A stretch of DNA of 64,000 nt from Phalacrocorax aristotelis. Its lineage: Eukaryota > Chordata > Aves > Suliformes > Phalacrocoracidae. The stretch lies in NCBI RefSeq assembly GCF_949628215.1, contig NC_134277.1, forward strand, positions 128,139,463 through 128,203,462. Direction: 5' to 3'. A program made the translations under genes and the position numbers. Each line of letters opens with the position of its first letter. The first letter of the stretch is position 1. Below, one piece after another: positions 12,983-25,550 of this stretch. The notes beneath the pieces were generated by a model, which was not told the origin of the DNA, made no database searches, and saw nothing but the letters and a program-made list of their open reading frames with translations.

Positions 12983-14356
12983 AGAGAATAATTTTCTTTT
13001 ACTGAAAAGTATTTACTTTTCTTAGTTTTCTTGGTTAGTGGGCATATTTGGGAAACAAGAAAAGCCACGCAGCTGAACAGCGCGTGGCTCGCTCAGAGCA
13101 GAAGCAGCCTGGAGGCATGTGCATTCCCTCCCATTCTGTTCTTATGACAGTTTTAAAGGAAATATACAGACCTATGATGGTACCAACAGGTAAGGGCCCC
13201 CGGGACAGTTAGGAGAGTCACAGATCAGGGATGATCTGACTACACTCCCCTTCCAGGCAGAGAAATACCAGCTGCCAGGAGAGCAATGGCGTAAGAGACG
13301 CTGAGCCAGTTCTCTGCATTAATTGGCTACCCCGGCTTTAGAGCTGCTTTGTGTTGGCTGCAGAGTGCTAGCCAGCTGCAGCACAAATCTGGATTTGGTC
13401 TCCACACCTCCTGACAAAAGCTGCACTACTGATTGCACCGCTATTGGCTTTTAAACTGTCTATTTACTACTCGAGACCTCATTACCAGTGAACGCTCCAG
13501 CCACTGTAACGGTGTGGTTTTTGATTGCCTTGTCCAAGCCTCCCACTCAGTGTAGGTCGATCTGCTTTGGTTCTTTTAGCATAAGCAGAAATAACCTAAC
13601 ACAGTCAGGATGGGATGCTTTAACGTTGCAATTCTGCAAGCTGTATAGCATTGCTGCTAAAAAAGAACAGCCCTGCCCTTTCCCTGTTCCCAAATGCTTG
13701 CTCTTGCCCCTGTGTTGCTCCCTGCCTGCGGCCAGTATAAGTATCTGCATCACCAAGCAATGAACTAAATGGGAGAATGGGTCCACTTCAAAATTAACTT
13801 GAAAGAAAAAATAGTAATGATTCATTTTTAATCCAGATTATTCCAAACTGTTTTGCTGTTCAGTGATGAGAATGCCTTTGTCAGCCTAAAGGAGACGGCA
13901 AGCAGGAGGGCAGCGGTTTGTATTTAGAGGCAGACGAAGGGCAACGCTGCTATTCCAGGTCTACACTTTTCATAGAGACGTGGTATAAATGTGATCCTGT
14001 TCTCAAATGCCCTTACAATGACACTGTTATTGTGTTCTTATTGCTCCTCATCTCTCAGTCCTCACTTGAGGTCTTTTTAGAAGCATTCATTAAGGTGTTT
14101 TCTTGGCCCTTGTCATCTGAAGTTTAACCTGGAGTACAAAGCTGTGTTCTTCCAGGTTTGGTCATATTGTTGTGTGACAACTGAAACATGTTTATTGACA
14201 ATATGTAACACAGAAAACATACTTTGCATGGGACTGTCTTTTCAGAGGAATAAACATAGCATAAGCTCCTTTTACACATGAACAGAACACCTCTTGCATG
14301 TGCAGTGATGCTGGTTTCCTGCTAAGTGCTACTTAAGCAAAAAGCAAGGACCGTTG

Positions 14357-14372
14357 TTTTTTTTTTTTTTTT
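14357..14372. repeat. Poly-T run, 16 bases
   Basis: An uninterrupted T16 run; it could be the antisense A-tail of an old retroelement, but no element is recognisable beside it. Confidence 0.85.
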
Positions 14373-16524
14373 GCTCCTGGAGATGCACCTGGTCAAAAAG
14401 AGCACGGCATCACTGAAATCAGGAAGAATGCAGATGTGCAGACATGAAAAAAGCTGCACAATTCTATCCCCCAGATTTTAGGAACTTTGCTTCAAATCCT
14501 GTTCCAAAAGAAAGCCTGATGAGCATAGTCCCTCACCCAGAGAAGCAAACTTGTTGAATGAAAAGATGCCACCTTTTACACAGCTGCCTCCCTCTTACCA
14601 CTTTCATTATAATTCTTTTTCTGCCAGAAAAGAGCGGGTCAAACCTGGTAACACGTTTACATAACAGCAAACATTTCATCTGAAATTATAGATTTATTTC
14701 AGATCTCAGTATTTACTGTAACATTTGAACCACAAGAGTTCCCTCACAGCCAAAAACAGTGGAGCTGCATGTGATGAGTCCCTGTGTGTCCCCAGCCTGG
14801 CTCATATTACCTTTCTGTTCCTCGGGGCTAACAAAACCCTTCACAGGCACGAAGACTGAACCACAGGTAGGTCAAATTCATATCCAGAAGTTCACTGTGG
14901 TTTCATTATAGTATTGTTAAGTTCCATGTTCCTGCTGAAAAGATGACATTTTCTATTGAAGAGTGACATTTGAAAATATAAAACTAACATACTACATTTC
15001 TCCTGAAATATTTGATTCGGCAAACAAGTGACAGACAGAGATATTTCTGGTTTCGTTGGCTTTTGCAGAAACATTATACAAATTGTTATTTGCTTCCAAG
15101 GTTTAACCCCTTTTTTCCCTTTACATAGGCAAGTGGATAGAAAGGCAGCAGCACGAGCTGTTGAAGACAACAGCACAGAAACTTTTCTGAAGTTTAGTTT
15201 CTTACGTTTACCACAGAAACATTCTTTGAGACATTAACTAAGAGCCAAACAGGGATGAGTTAGTGGAACACAGTCTCTGCCTTGAAGTTTCACATGGATA
15301 TATCAAGACATATCAGAAAACTTTCTTAAGGATAAATAGCAGACTCTGACACTAGACATGCAAATGCAAACACGGCCCTCATTTCAGATGACCAGTTTTA
15401 AAACATTGCATGAGAATTCACCGCAAAAGGCGATCTCGGACAAAAGCACTTCAACATTTTAACCTCTATAGCAATCACTGCATCTGTATATGCTTTTGTT
15501 AACTAGGGTATTAAAAATGAATTGGGACTCGGTTAACAGTCACAGCACTGTAAATTTGTTGTGGTGCATTAGAGAATCTGGCCCAGCGTGTGTCACAGTT
15601 GTTTAATTCATCCAAGGTTGGCAGGGTTTCTTTATACTTAAATGTATTCACACCCATGCAAGCTGTCAAACTGGAATTACACTTAAGGGCTTAGACTGTG
15701 CTGCAGCTGCAGCAGCGATGGGGGCAGGGAGAGGGGGGCCTTGCACCACTCCCTCTCCTGCTGCCTGGGACTAAACAGGATGCCCCCTTAGCTGTAGGCC
15801 TGGTCCTGTCTTCCCTGGGTGTTGACTGAAGGTCTGCCTGACCCGGCTTTTGTCTGGACTTTACATTTCACGTAATCTAAAATGACTTAGGGATACCATT
15901 TTCATTTAGCAATGGGTAAAAATCAGGTACTGAAGAGAATATCCTTGCAGCTTTAAATGACCAAGATATCATCTGCCATCACAGCCCTATTCTGCCTGCT
16001 GCTAGAGCAAACTCTCTTCATTAGAGCTGGAAAAAGTATTTGCAATAAAGCATCTATTCAGAGAATTCAGCCTTTTATTTTTTGCTTTTCTCATATTGAA
16101 ATTTATCTGCAAACAGTCTGATTTTTATGTGCTGGCCTATTATTCAGAGTTATTCAGTGAGCTTTTTATGCACTCCTCCTGAATTGCACTCTCTGGCCAT
16201 TTTTCTCAAGTATGAGCCAGTCATAATTTGCTATTTGTTCAGGGGAACAGTCAAGTTTCCTAATGTTGCTTTCATTTTATTCCGAGCATCCTGGAGGACT
16301 GCCTAACTTAGGGCAGGATCTGTCACTTAGAGGCGTCCATGCTGTCCAGAGTCTTCATAAAAGTATCCCTGGTGACACAATGGCTTTCTGCCTCTGACAC
16401 GTCTCCTTCCCTTCACTCCTCATCCTGTCTTTGTGTTAGAATTGTTGACAGCTTTCTGTAGTTCAAAGGGACTTCTTGCTATCCTATAGGGTCCTGGTAT
16501 TGTAAGTATCCCTGTGTCATCCAC

Positions 16525-16655
16525 TTCCCTTCATTAATTTGTCAACTCCATCTCAGAATTAATTGGCTTAATTTGTTTCTCCTAATAGCCTTGGGAAAGC
16601 TGTTCTAGAATCTCATTCCTTTGTTGGCTGGAGCCCTCCTGATTCCCAGCATAAA
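16525..16655. repeat. Possible ancient amniote repeat fragment
   Basis: The piece with TTAATTTGTCAACTCCATCT and AAAGCTGTTCTAGAATCTCA resembles a dispersed repeat I know from reptile genomes (antisense LINE-like, reading CCAGAATTTCACCCCTCTG at the equivalent point). The match is by eye and short, so family and strand are left open. Confidence 0.35.
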
Positions 16656-16659
16656 GTCA

Positions 16660-18815
16660 TCATCAAAATACTGCCTGCTACATTCATCTTTGAATCCTGG
16701 GACTGAGGGTTTTTTTCTTTAAGAGCCTTTTTAAAGCAAGTGCAGAACTTGATGCGGTAGTGAAAATTTCCAACAATATATTTAACATAGCACTATAACT
16801 TTCAGGAATGTCAAATGAATGCAAAACTATATGGCTACATTGTCTGTATTAAAATAATTAACTAATACCCAACTTCTCAGACAGTATTGGTCATCCAAGC
16901 TGGAAATTAATCAGTACTACCTTCTTGATCCGTGTATAGTATGCGTGATTACGTTTAACAGTCAGAGTGTGATGTTTCTGGAAGTGATTCAGCTTCCATT
17001 CCACCGATGTATTACTGTTATCCTTACACACTTAGCAGCTCTACTTTGTCGTGGAGAAGACCAGGTTTATTTTTCTTTATGCAAACTAAGTTTCCTGTGT
17101 GATCACTTGACTCCTGGAGTTGGTCTTATACAACTAACAAATATTAACGAACATGACAAAATTGTCCTTCTTGGTAACACGTATTGCCGGTACGTATGGA
17201 TGTTGAAGAGCGTGCTTACCTACTCACAATTCAAAGCCTACAACAGCATTAGTAGGTTACAGAATGTTACCTACCATGCGTAGGAAATTGATAGAGAAGA
17301 TAAAGGAGTGTATTTACCTCACTGTGCGTGTATTATTATCATGCAAACTCAAATTCTGAAGTGCCTGTCAAGAATTGTTAAAAGCTCTAAAAATAATGTC
17401 ATAGGCTGGTCTCAAACAGTGAGTCTGAAGAAGAGGTTCACTTTGAAGGTTAGGGGACACTTATGTTGTAGACTTTAGGTTACTACAAGCTTCAAATTTC
17501 AATACAATTTAGAGAACCAAGGTTAGGAGTCTAAGTTCCCCACATTGGAAGCGGTAGAAATCTTGATAGGAAAAAGTCTCTTTAGTTGTTTAATAGACTA
17601 GAGCGGAGGAGAGTGCCTCTCACCTTCCTCCTTTTCCCCAGCTCCTAGAGAAGGATCATTTCCATGTTATCAAGGTTTACTCACCTCACAGGTAATCCAG
17701 TAGGTGTAACACAGGAGACCCTGTCTGTAAATTCCATGTAAGCACATATATGACAGTGGAATAATGTAATTTTATTATTAATTCAGATATTCAGGGGCTA
17801 AATTATGTTCCAATGAACTCAGCTATGGAAATTGAAAACTGAAAATGTATTTATTTCAGAGTGACACATAATTATATACTTCTAGTTTGCCCTGTCTACT
17901 TTAAATTACTTTATGCAAATCTCATTTTCAAGGATTATGTATAGAGTAAAATTAGATGAGCCCTTAAATAGCTAATATAATATAATTGTGGAATTATTGT
18001 GTGTGTGCATAGCGTTCACATAAGATCCAGATGTTAATTAGTAAATCAGGTTGATTTAGCAAACAGAAATTTGTTCTGAGGAAAAGGAGAGACAATTACT
18101 TCCTGGAAAGTTACTGTTTGTACTATGAGCTCACTGAAAGGAAAAAATGAACATGGCAAGAAATACTTTTATAAAAAAAGAAACCACCAATTAAGTGATC
18201 TAAGTAGGAATTCATTGCTCCCGGAACCTAGTCTGATGGCTTTGCACAAAAAGACATGAGATGTTTACCATGTGTACAGATTGTGTAATGGTAAGGCAGC
18301 TCCGTGTAGTCAGATCTTCCACTTGTGTACGTGACTGCATCTCACCTGACAGTAACGCAGTTAGGGTAGTTTGCATCAGATGCAGATCTAGGGCCGTAAC
18401 GCTTCTTTTGAGGGATACAGCTGGCTCCAGGGGGTTAAAAATTCGGTCAGACAGTGTACAGTTTCCCCGAAGCAAAATTCCCCTAGTGCATCTCCTTGGG
18501 TGGATGCTGCTCATAGGCTTTATCCAAACAGCAACGTTGCACTGTGTGGAGAAAGACAACTCGAGTTAAAATATCTCCACTTTGTAGACCTAACAAAAGA
18601 AGGTTTTTTTAAACTACAAATATAATAACTGTAATTTAGGTAAATTTTGTTATTTGGCATCAAGCGGACAAGTCAGTTCTGTCTTTCTTATGAAAAGCTG
18701 ACATTTAATGCCTGAAAATAGCTGGAAAATGAGTGTGAATTACTCATAGAAAAATATTGCCTCTTACTAAAGCCGACAACAGAAACTTTAAAACGATTGC
18801 GTGGAACAACCTGTC
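16660..18815. other. Intergenic sequence, no gene recognised
   Basis: AT-rich. Two open frames of over 100 codons overlap on opposite strands at 18,212-18,569, in a stretch slightly richer in CpG than its surroundings. Neither has a recognisable domain. Confidence 0.5.
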
Positions 18816-18819
18816 ATCT

Positions 18820-18925
18820 CAGCCTACAAGCCCTATTCAGGCCTGAGCCATGTGTTCATTGCTTCCCAAACCCCCATTGATTTCAGTGGGAGTTCTGAAC
18901 GTATCCCGGGCAGGAGGTACTGCCC
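18820..18925. repeat. Ancient short hairpin-bearing repeat, copy 1
   Basis: The core CCCATTGATTTCAGTGGG (18,873-18,890) forms an imperfect hairpin (CCCATTGA against TCAGTGGG) flanked by AGTTCTGAA. This resembles the CCATTGACTTCAATGG core of an old dispersed amniote repeat. Related cores lie near 26.2 kb and 40.25 kb. Confidence 0.5.
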
Positions 18926-19960
18926 ACATTTCCTACTGTGGCAAAACCTGTGCCGTGGCCTGTGATGGTTAATCACTGGTCCTCAGATCCAAAATCTCAC
19001 TCGCCAGGTTGCAAAAGCCGAGCAGAGCATGAATGCAGTGAGTGTCGCAAAAATATTTCAGACCATCCTAGCATCTAAAGCCCTTTGGTTGTGAATAACA
19101 CAGCTGGTATCAGTGCTGTCTTTTAAAAACCTAACGCAAGAGCCTCAGCAAGCAAAGGAAAACAATCCATTCTATATTCCATTTCAGATTGTATAGGTTC
19201 AGCTGTGTGTTTTGAAGGACTTTTCTATATAAACATGTACATGGTAAAAGAGCTGAAACATTTTTAAACAATAACGAAAGGATCATTGAAAATATGTCAT
19301 CATACATCTGCAGCGTGTTCTCCTTCGCGTTTATTCTCATCAGGGAAATGTCAGTAAAAATACTCTCAGTGTATCTGCATCATCTAAAGAAATGCTTCAC
19401 CAGAAAGTATCTTTTATTACCAAGAAATACTCCAAGGATAGAAAAAGCTTGGTTTATTGTGTAAACAACCTTTATCCATCTTTCAATTCCACCTCAGTCA
19501 AAAATAGTTTCTATGAATCTTTCAATTGATCATGAAATCAACTCAAACGCTTACAACAAGCTTTGTTGTAAACTCCATTCTTGTTAACTCCACTGTACCT
19601 CCAATCGAGTTTTTCCATATTAAAACTGAGGATTGTAGCAATGTTTATTTATACCGAATGGTTCAAAACGAATCACTTCCTGACCTGCAAACAGGAAGAA
19701 AGCCTTATTATTTGTCAGCTTTTTGTTCCTGTAGTTAATATGACAGACAGTTGCTAAGATCTCGTGCTTTGTTCTAGTCCGGCTGCTCCTGCTATAGGCA
19801 CACGGTAGCATGCATTATACCAGAAAAAAAGAAAAAGAAGAGGTAAAGACAAACCAAACCCAAAGCTGAGCTGGAGTCTGCTGCTGACAAACTGGAATGA
19901 GTTCTTGTGAGTCAGTCTGTGCACTTAAGGCACTCACATTTTCAAAACTGCTTTCGCATG

Positions 19961-20246
19961 TCAGGGCCCCAAGGGCATCACCAGCCCTGCCCATCCCAGC
20001 CGACCCTCCTGGGGCTCCCCCTACCCTGCCTGTGGCCCAGGACCCCGTGTCACCCCCCAGGGCTGCCCCGGCGACACTGCAGCAAGGCCGGTCTCAAGGT
20101 CCCTACAGCGTTGCCCTGCCTGGCTGAGCTGTGAGCCCAACCCATGGGCTGACGTCCCGTCCTGGCACCGGCCCGTCCCCCTCCCCGCGGACCTGCCCAG
20201 CCATCAAGGGGCTGTGCCTGACCCTGGTTCCCCACGTTGGGCCTGA
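19961..20246. other. GC-rich block of unknown nature, upstream of NKAIN3
   Basis: About 285 bases are C-rich and GC-rich with sharp edges against AT-rich flanks (cytosine runs such as CACCCCCCAGG and GTCCCCCTCCCCGCGG). CpGs are present but not dense enough for a typical promoter island. Overlapping open frames follow from the composition. I do not recognise a repeat family. Confidence 0.6.
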
Positions 20247-20249
20247 TCA

Positions 20250-23200
20250 TTTAAAACAGTATTTTTAAAATAAAAAATGTCATTCACAATGAACATGTAT
20301 TTCCATTCCATAAAGTACTTGTATTGTAATGAAGACTACAGTTTCCCTGAAGCAGGTGTTAACATCGAAATGAAAAATTAGATCATTATATTGTGTATCT
20401 GCCTTCAGAAGGATAAACTGAAAACAGGATTTACTAAAAACACTGATAATATTTTGAAACTCTCATTTGTCTTTAAAGGTATATTAAATTTCATGGGGTT
20501 TCTAGTTTGCTTGAGGTATTTCAAGACTACTTGGGGAATACACAGTTCTTGTAAGCTATTACAACTGTATGTCTGCCTAAAGTGTGTCCTGTTGATAGCT
20601 ATACAGAGGTGTATTTTGATCCCTGTATCCTCTCTCATTCTGGGAAAGCTTAAAAAGTAATTAGAAAGCTTCAAATTCCCTGTCTTTCTGCATTAAATGC
20701 CAAAAGTAAAGGTGAAATCTGACACGGGAATCTGTTCTTAAACTCTGATTCTGAGGACCCTGAATGTACCTACCTTATCTCTGCACAATATCTCAGGTTA
20801 CTCTCAATGTTTAAAATTAAGTAAATACACAAATCTTTCCAGGATTAGGACAATCCTCTGAGACTTACTCATTTTTATCAGTAATTTCCTCTGAATAATA
20901 TTCTTGATCAAAGGTGGCAAAGTCAGGCAATGAAGGAAGTGTTTCTTCTGTAGCCTGCAATTATTACTGTAGTCCAATGGGCACAGTTAACAAAACACAC
21001 CCCCTTAAGTCCAGGTCAGTGACCAGATTAAGTTTGATGCAGGTTGAGGAAAACTCCAGCACAGGCGGACAAGTAAATGGCTTACTAGATGGATAGCATA
21101 TATTGTTAAAGAACGACAAGGACATATTATATTATATGATATTATGAATTTCATTTTGTCTCTTGATAGGAGAACTTTTACTGATGGGTTTAGGTCTTAA
21201 AAACTAAAATTTTCATGTTTTTGATTCTGAATACAACCTACTGAGGAATAGACCTGTAGGAAACAGAAGTCTCTACTATGTAGTTGTAATATCTCTTACA
21301 GATATTTGTGATGCCATTCTTCTATGAATGTGAACAACCTTGGGTTTCTGCTTTGAATGTGGTGAGGTTAAAAGCACAGGCTCTGAAGGCCTACAATTAC
21401 GGCTTTTGCGTAAGGAATCACACAATTGTGTCAGGGTACGGCCACGTTTCACGAAATGTATCATAAAGCTTTTGAGTACACACTTTCTTTTCAAGCGCAC
21501 TAAATCTGCATCCGTACTGCACATCTTGTTAGGCATTAAGCTAGTCCACAGGGCTTTTCAGTGCTTACGCCATTTCTTTCCCTACTTGGCATGCACAGTG
21601 CTGTATTAGGGCTGTCTTCATTATGAAGCTGGAAATGAGTTTCTATGGTTATTTGACTATCATCAGCTTCTCTACCCAATTCATGGGGTAGAGAAATCTA
21701 TAAAATACAGTCCTTCCTCTTTGCTTTGTACATTATGTTCTTACACTGCATTCTCTGTTATGTTCTAGGAATCCTATGCCTTCTCAAAATCATACTTCAT
21801 TTTCAACCTCCTCCTGACCCAGGTCCTCTCTCCTACATCTCTCCTGTGCCCAGTGCTTTCAACTGTAGGGCAATTACATCCTAATAGCATAGTTCCTTGT
21901 GCTCCTGTGGAGGTCATGTTCTACAACACTCTCTTGCTAATGAACATTTTTTTTTTTTAACTGCTTCCCTGACCAGGTAACAGTGTTTTGTTTGTGGAAC
22001 CTTATACTCAGGAATAAATCTGCTTTACACAACTGTCCTTTTCGTTTTGGGATCTGTTTTGGCTAGCTAGAAGGCAGACATTTCAAAATACTTCAGGAAC
22101 ATGAGAAAGCAAGCAGCAAAATGTTGAGGATTTGTAGAACTCTGTGAAAGTACTCTCAGTGAAGATGGGCATTTCCATAATTTGTAAGGCTAGGTAAGGA
22201 TGCAAGTGGTTTGGAAAAGGGTTGGGGTTTTTTGCTTTTCAGATATCACTTCTGGGACTTGCTTTTACATGCTCTGAAAGTTATTGGCTCTGGAATTCAA
22301 GTTCAGTAACACACAGAATAAAAACTGAAGATGGGTGAGCTAAACCATCTATACAGAAATAACTGCTATTGCCATTCTCTTTTTTATGTTTTTATGTTTG
22401 TTTGTCTGTTGTGGATTTTTTTTTTTTAAAAGAATTTTCTGCCTCTTATAGTCTGGAAGACAGCTTGAGCACTGCTTGTGTCTGAAACAGCAATACTCAC
22501 TTGCTTCAGCGGGTTGCTGAAACAATAGCTTGGACAGATGAAAAGTGCCTTGTGTATCTTACCCAGGTCTTCAGACAGTTCTGCCTTAAGAAAGAACATG
22601 GGTTAACGTCAGCTACTATCCTAGTACTGGAAGGTATCTGCTTTCTTGCAAGAAGGAAAGGTTAAGGATTTAGCTCCTTCTCAGAAGAGCACTACCCCTG
22701 GGGAGAAATAGAGGGGAAAGAGTTATGGACCTCATCCTGCTGATGTACAAGCAGGGGCTGAATATGGCGAGTAAAAGTAAAATCTCTTCAGCACCGGCTT
22801 TTGTCATTACACGTATCTGGTTCCTTACCCACTCTGCAATTCTTAATCTCTGTATTATTGCGTTAAACTAAAAAGCATCTGATAGCATTTTAAATACTTC
22901 AGTGAAGTCCGGAGGGATGAGGCCTGCTTGAAGCCCTCTGTACAGAAAACCAATTATCCATAATTTACCAGTTCAGGCCAGCACAATGTATTTTTGGCAA
23001 CTATCACCTTTTCAATTTACTTCCATATCTTCAAGTATTCATCCTGCAAAATATGTATGTTCTCAGAACGTGTAACTTTCCTGAAGTTTAGCCCCAGGTA
23101 GAATTTTGTCTTAAAAGCTGTACATAGAAATATAAACCTCAGGCTGTTCTATTTAAGTTTTGTATATAGTGCAATGTAGGCTATATTTTGCTCACCTCAC

Positions 23201-23930
23201 ACACGTACCTAGTCAAATACATACCCTGGACGGGCAGAATCTGGTTCTTACTTGTCTTTCTTTTGTTCCTTCAGTTTGGTATATAAAACTGTTTTAATAC
23301 TTTCCTACTTAAAAGGGAAGTGGCAGAAAAAAGCAACTTTCCAAATCTATTCTGACACATACTATTTTGCGGTCGTTTTGTAATTATTTGACTATTGTCA
23401 CTACAATTTAATACATAAATTAAAAATCGTATGTGGTTTGGGGATACAATACTGTGTATTTCATAGAGACATTAATCAGATATCTTGCTAAAATGCCTTG
23501 CAGGAGGTAGTGGGTTTGTTTTTTTTTTCTCAGGGCAAGCTTCAGTGTTCTTTGGCAGAAGTCTGTGTATCATGGAACAGCAGCTGGTAACAGGCTGTAC
23601 GAAAGCACTGTCTGATGAGCAGAACATGCCTTAGTGCCTGTAAAAAATAACCGGGTTTATCCATACTTTGTTGGAGAGACCAAAAAAAAAAAAAAGGTAG
23701 TTGACACTTCATCCATGTGTAAAAATATGTTTAAGAGACAGTATGTATTAGTATCTTACCCCCCCCACCGCCGAACATAAAACGTTACTTGCCTACCACC
23801 AAAGCGCATCTATAGATGTAGGGAGCGCAATACCTCCGCTGATGTATTTCTACCCATGGGGAGACTCCTGGACAGGAGTGGTTGTTCATCCGTCTCCTTG
23901 CAGGCAGGAATTCTCTGCAACTCTCCGTTT
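20250..23930. other. Intergenic sequence directly upstream of the CpG island
   Basis: AT-rich with homopolymer runs (T-runs near 21,950 and 22,420, A14 at 23,682, a C-run at 23,759-23,766). No gene or recognisable repeat. Confidence 0.55.
23682..23695. repeat. Poly-A run, 14 bases
   Basis: An uninterrupted A14 run about 240 bases upstream of the CpG island. Confidence 0.85.
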
Positions 23931-24862
23931 ACCTGTGCCAAGAGCGATGTGCGCCGGGGCCGAGCCCGCTCCGGCTCACACCGGGAGGGAGGGCGGCCGC
24001 CGGCGGGCCCTCCTGCCACAATGGCGCTGCCGGGCAGGGGACGAAACCACCCGAGGGCCAGCCTCGGGCACCGGGGCCCCGCACCGCCCGCGGCGGAGCG
24101 CTCCCGGGGCGCGGGAGGGAAGCGGGCTCCCTGAGGTACCTCCCGCCACCTCTCCGTGGGCGGGCGCCCAGCCTCACCCTGCGGGACTCCCCGCGGAGCA
24201 GCGGCCCGGCAGCCTCCCCCGCCCGCCCCGGGACCCTCCCTCCGCCCCCCGGCTTCCCCGGCCGCCGCACGGGCGGGCTGCGCCGGGGCCGGGGCTGCTC
24301 CGGGGCCGGCCCCGCTCCGCCCCGCCCCGCCGCTCCCCGCCCCTCAAGTCCCTTGAACTTTCCCCGGCCGCTCGCAACAAGCGGCCCGCGGCGGGCTGCC
24401 TCGGCCGCCGCCACCCCCCGCCCCAAGCACCGCCTGCCCCCGGAGCCCCGCGAATCCCCGCAAACCGCCCGCCCAAGGACCCTCCGCGCCCCTTCGCCCG
24501 GCACAGCGCCCTGACGAGAGCCGGCCGCCACCGCCCTCGCTCCTCTCCCCTTCACGCCCACCACAGCCCCCCGCCCTCCCTAGCACGCCCACCCGCGGCA
24601 CCCCGCCACCCACACCCGCCGGCCCTCCGCCTACCCGCACGCCTTCCCTCTGCCCACCCCCGCCCCGCTCCGCACACGCCCACCCCCGTCCATTGCCCCT
24701 TCCCCAGAGCCAGACCCGCGCCGCGCCGGGCAGAGCCCCCGCCGCCGGCTCCGCGCTGACCCTCCGGCCGCTCCTTCCCGCCGCCGGGGAGAAACCCCCT
24801 CAGCAAAGGAGGGGGAGCAGCGAAAGGCGGGGGACGCGCGCACGCCCGGCCGCTCCGTCCGG

Positions 24863-24871
24863 ATGCGGTGA
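24863..24871 (+). promoter_or_regulatory. Two-codon upstream ORF in the likely NKAIN3 5' UTR
   Basis: The sequence ATGCGGTGA is a start codon, one arginine codon and a stop, ending 83 bases before the NKAIN3 start codon. Minimal upstream frames of this kind can lower translation of the main frame. The same bases also contain GCG|GTGAGC, a good splice-donor match at 24,867/24,868, so a noncoding alternative first exon ending here is conceivable. Both readings depend on the transcript including this position. Confidence 0.4.
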
Positions 24872-24954
24872 GCCCCCCGCTTCGCCTCCGGGGCCGCCTC
24901 AGCGCGGGAGGGAAGCGGAGGAGAAGCGGCGGCGCGGCGCGGCCAGCCGCCACC

Positions 24955-25008
24955 ATGGGCTGCTGCACGGGGCGCTGCACGCTGATCTTCCTCTGCTCGC
25001 TGCAGCTG
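24955..25008 (+). CDS. NKAIN3: NKAIN3 coding exon 1 (partial CDS, 18 residues)
   Basis: This exon encodes the N-terminus of a Na,K-ATPase-interacting protein. Family members are small, roughly 200-residue, multi-pass membrane proteins that bind the Na,K-ATPase beta1 subunit and are expressed mainly in brain. The exon reads MGCCTGRCTLIFLCSLQL. As I recall the four vertebrate paralogues, the start MGCCTGRC fits NKAIN3 rather than NKAIN1 (MGKCSGRC), NKAIN2 (MGYCSGRC) or NKAIN4 (MGSCSGRC). Residues 9-18 are hydrophobic and begin the first membrane segment. The start is chosen for its perfect Kozak context, GCCGCCACCATGG at 24,946-24,958, and its position in a CpG island. The exon ends after the codon for Leu18 at a strong donor, CTG|GTGAGT, phase 0, where I recall the family's exon 1 ending. 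The frame happens to stay open past the donor to 25,686, which is intron. The rest of the gene lies beyond the window. The family call is very secure; the paralogue call rests on about 18 residues. Confidence 0.9.
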
Positions 25009-25525
25009 GTGAGTGCCCGGCCGCGGCCGCCCCGGGGCACGCTTCGGCTTCGCGGGGCGGCGGGAAGGGACGGGAGCGGGAAGGGACGGGAGCTCTGCCC
25101 CCGCTCCCCGGTCGCGGCCGCCGGGGGCGCGGAGCCCGCTGCGGAGCTGTCCGCGCCGTGTGCGAGCGCCGGCGGCCGGCCCCGCTCCCGCCGCCCCGAC
25201 GGCCCGCCCGCCCCCGCTCCTCGCCCCCGACCCCCGGCCCGTAAGTTTTGCGGTGCGACGCGAGGAGGACGCGGCGTGGGGCGGGAGCGGCCCCCGTGGC
25301 TGAGGAGGGGGAAGGTGGCGGGCCGGGGCGGGGGCTCAGCCCGGGCGGCTGTCAGGGCTCCTGCCTGCGGGGAGGGAGGCGCCCCCGCCCCGGCAGCTTC
25401 CCTCCCCGCTGGGCAGGCCGGGCTTCCCACCCCCCGGCCGCTCAAAGTAGGCGCGGAGGAGGAGGGAGAGGAGGAGGACGGTGCCCCGCTGGGCCGGGGG
25501 CCGGTGCCCGGGGGGCGGCGGCGGC

Positions 25526-25550
25526 GGGGCCCGGGCCGGGCAGTGTGGGG
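25526..25550 (+). other. Canonical G-quadruplex motif near the start of intron 1
   Basis: Four G-runs (25,526-25,529; 25,533-25,535; 25,538-25,540; 25,547-25,550) are separated by loops of 3, 2 and 6 bases, which meets the usual G3+N1-7 rule. It lies on the non-template strand, so it would also be present in the nascent RNA. Four CGG units at 25,516-25,527 directly precede and overlap it. Confidence 0.6.

Larger units (their letters stand above)
11070..16520. other. Intergenic sequence, no gene seen
   Basis: No recognisable gene. A moderately GC-rich stretch at about 12,420-12,640 (CCGCCCGGGGAG, GTCGCCACAGCAGCGG) stands out slightly; the rest is AT-rich with simple tracts. Confidence 0.5.

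Noticed and set aside
16945-17283. Open frame of 112 codons, plus strand
   Set aside because: No recognisable domain, no splice or promoter context, residue composition as expected from AT-rich random sequence.
23842-24759. Open frame of 305 codons upstream of NKAIN3 exon 1, plus strand
   Set aside because: It lies in the CpG island, where GC-rich composition makes stop codons rare in all frames. The peptide is Pro/Arg/Ala-rich without domains, and long frames exist on the other strand too.
24552-25445. Open frame of 297 codons on the minus strand across NKAIN3 exon 1
   Set aside because: Compositional artefact of the CpG island; Gly/Arg/Ala-rich and opposite a well-supported exon.
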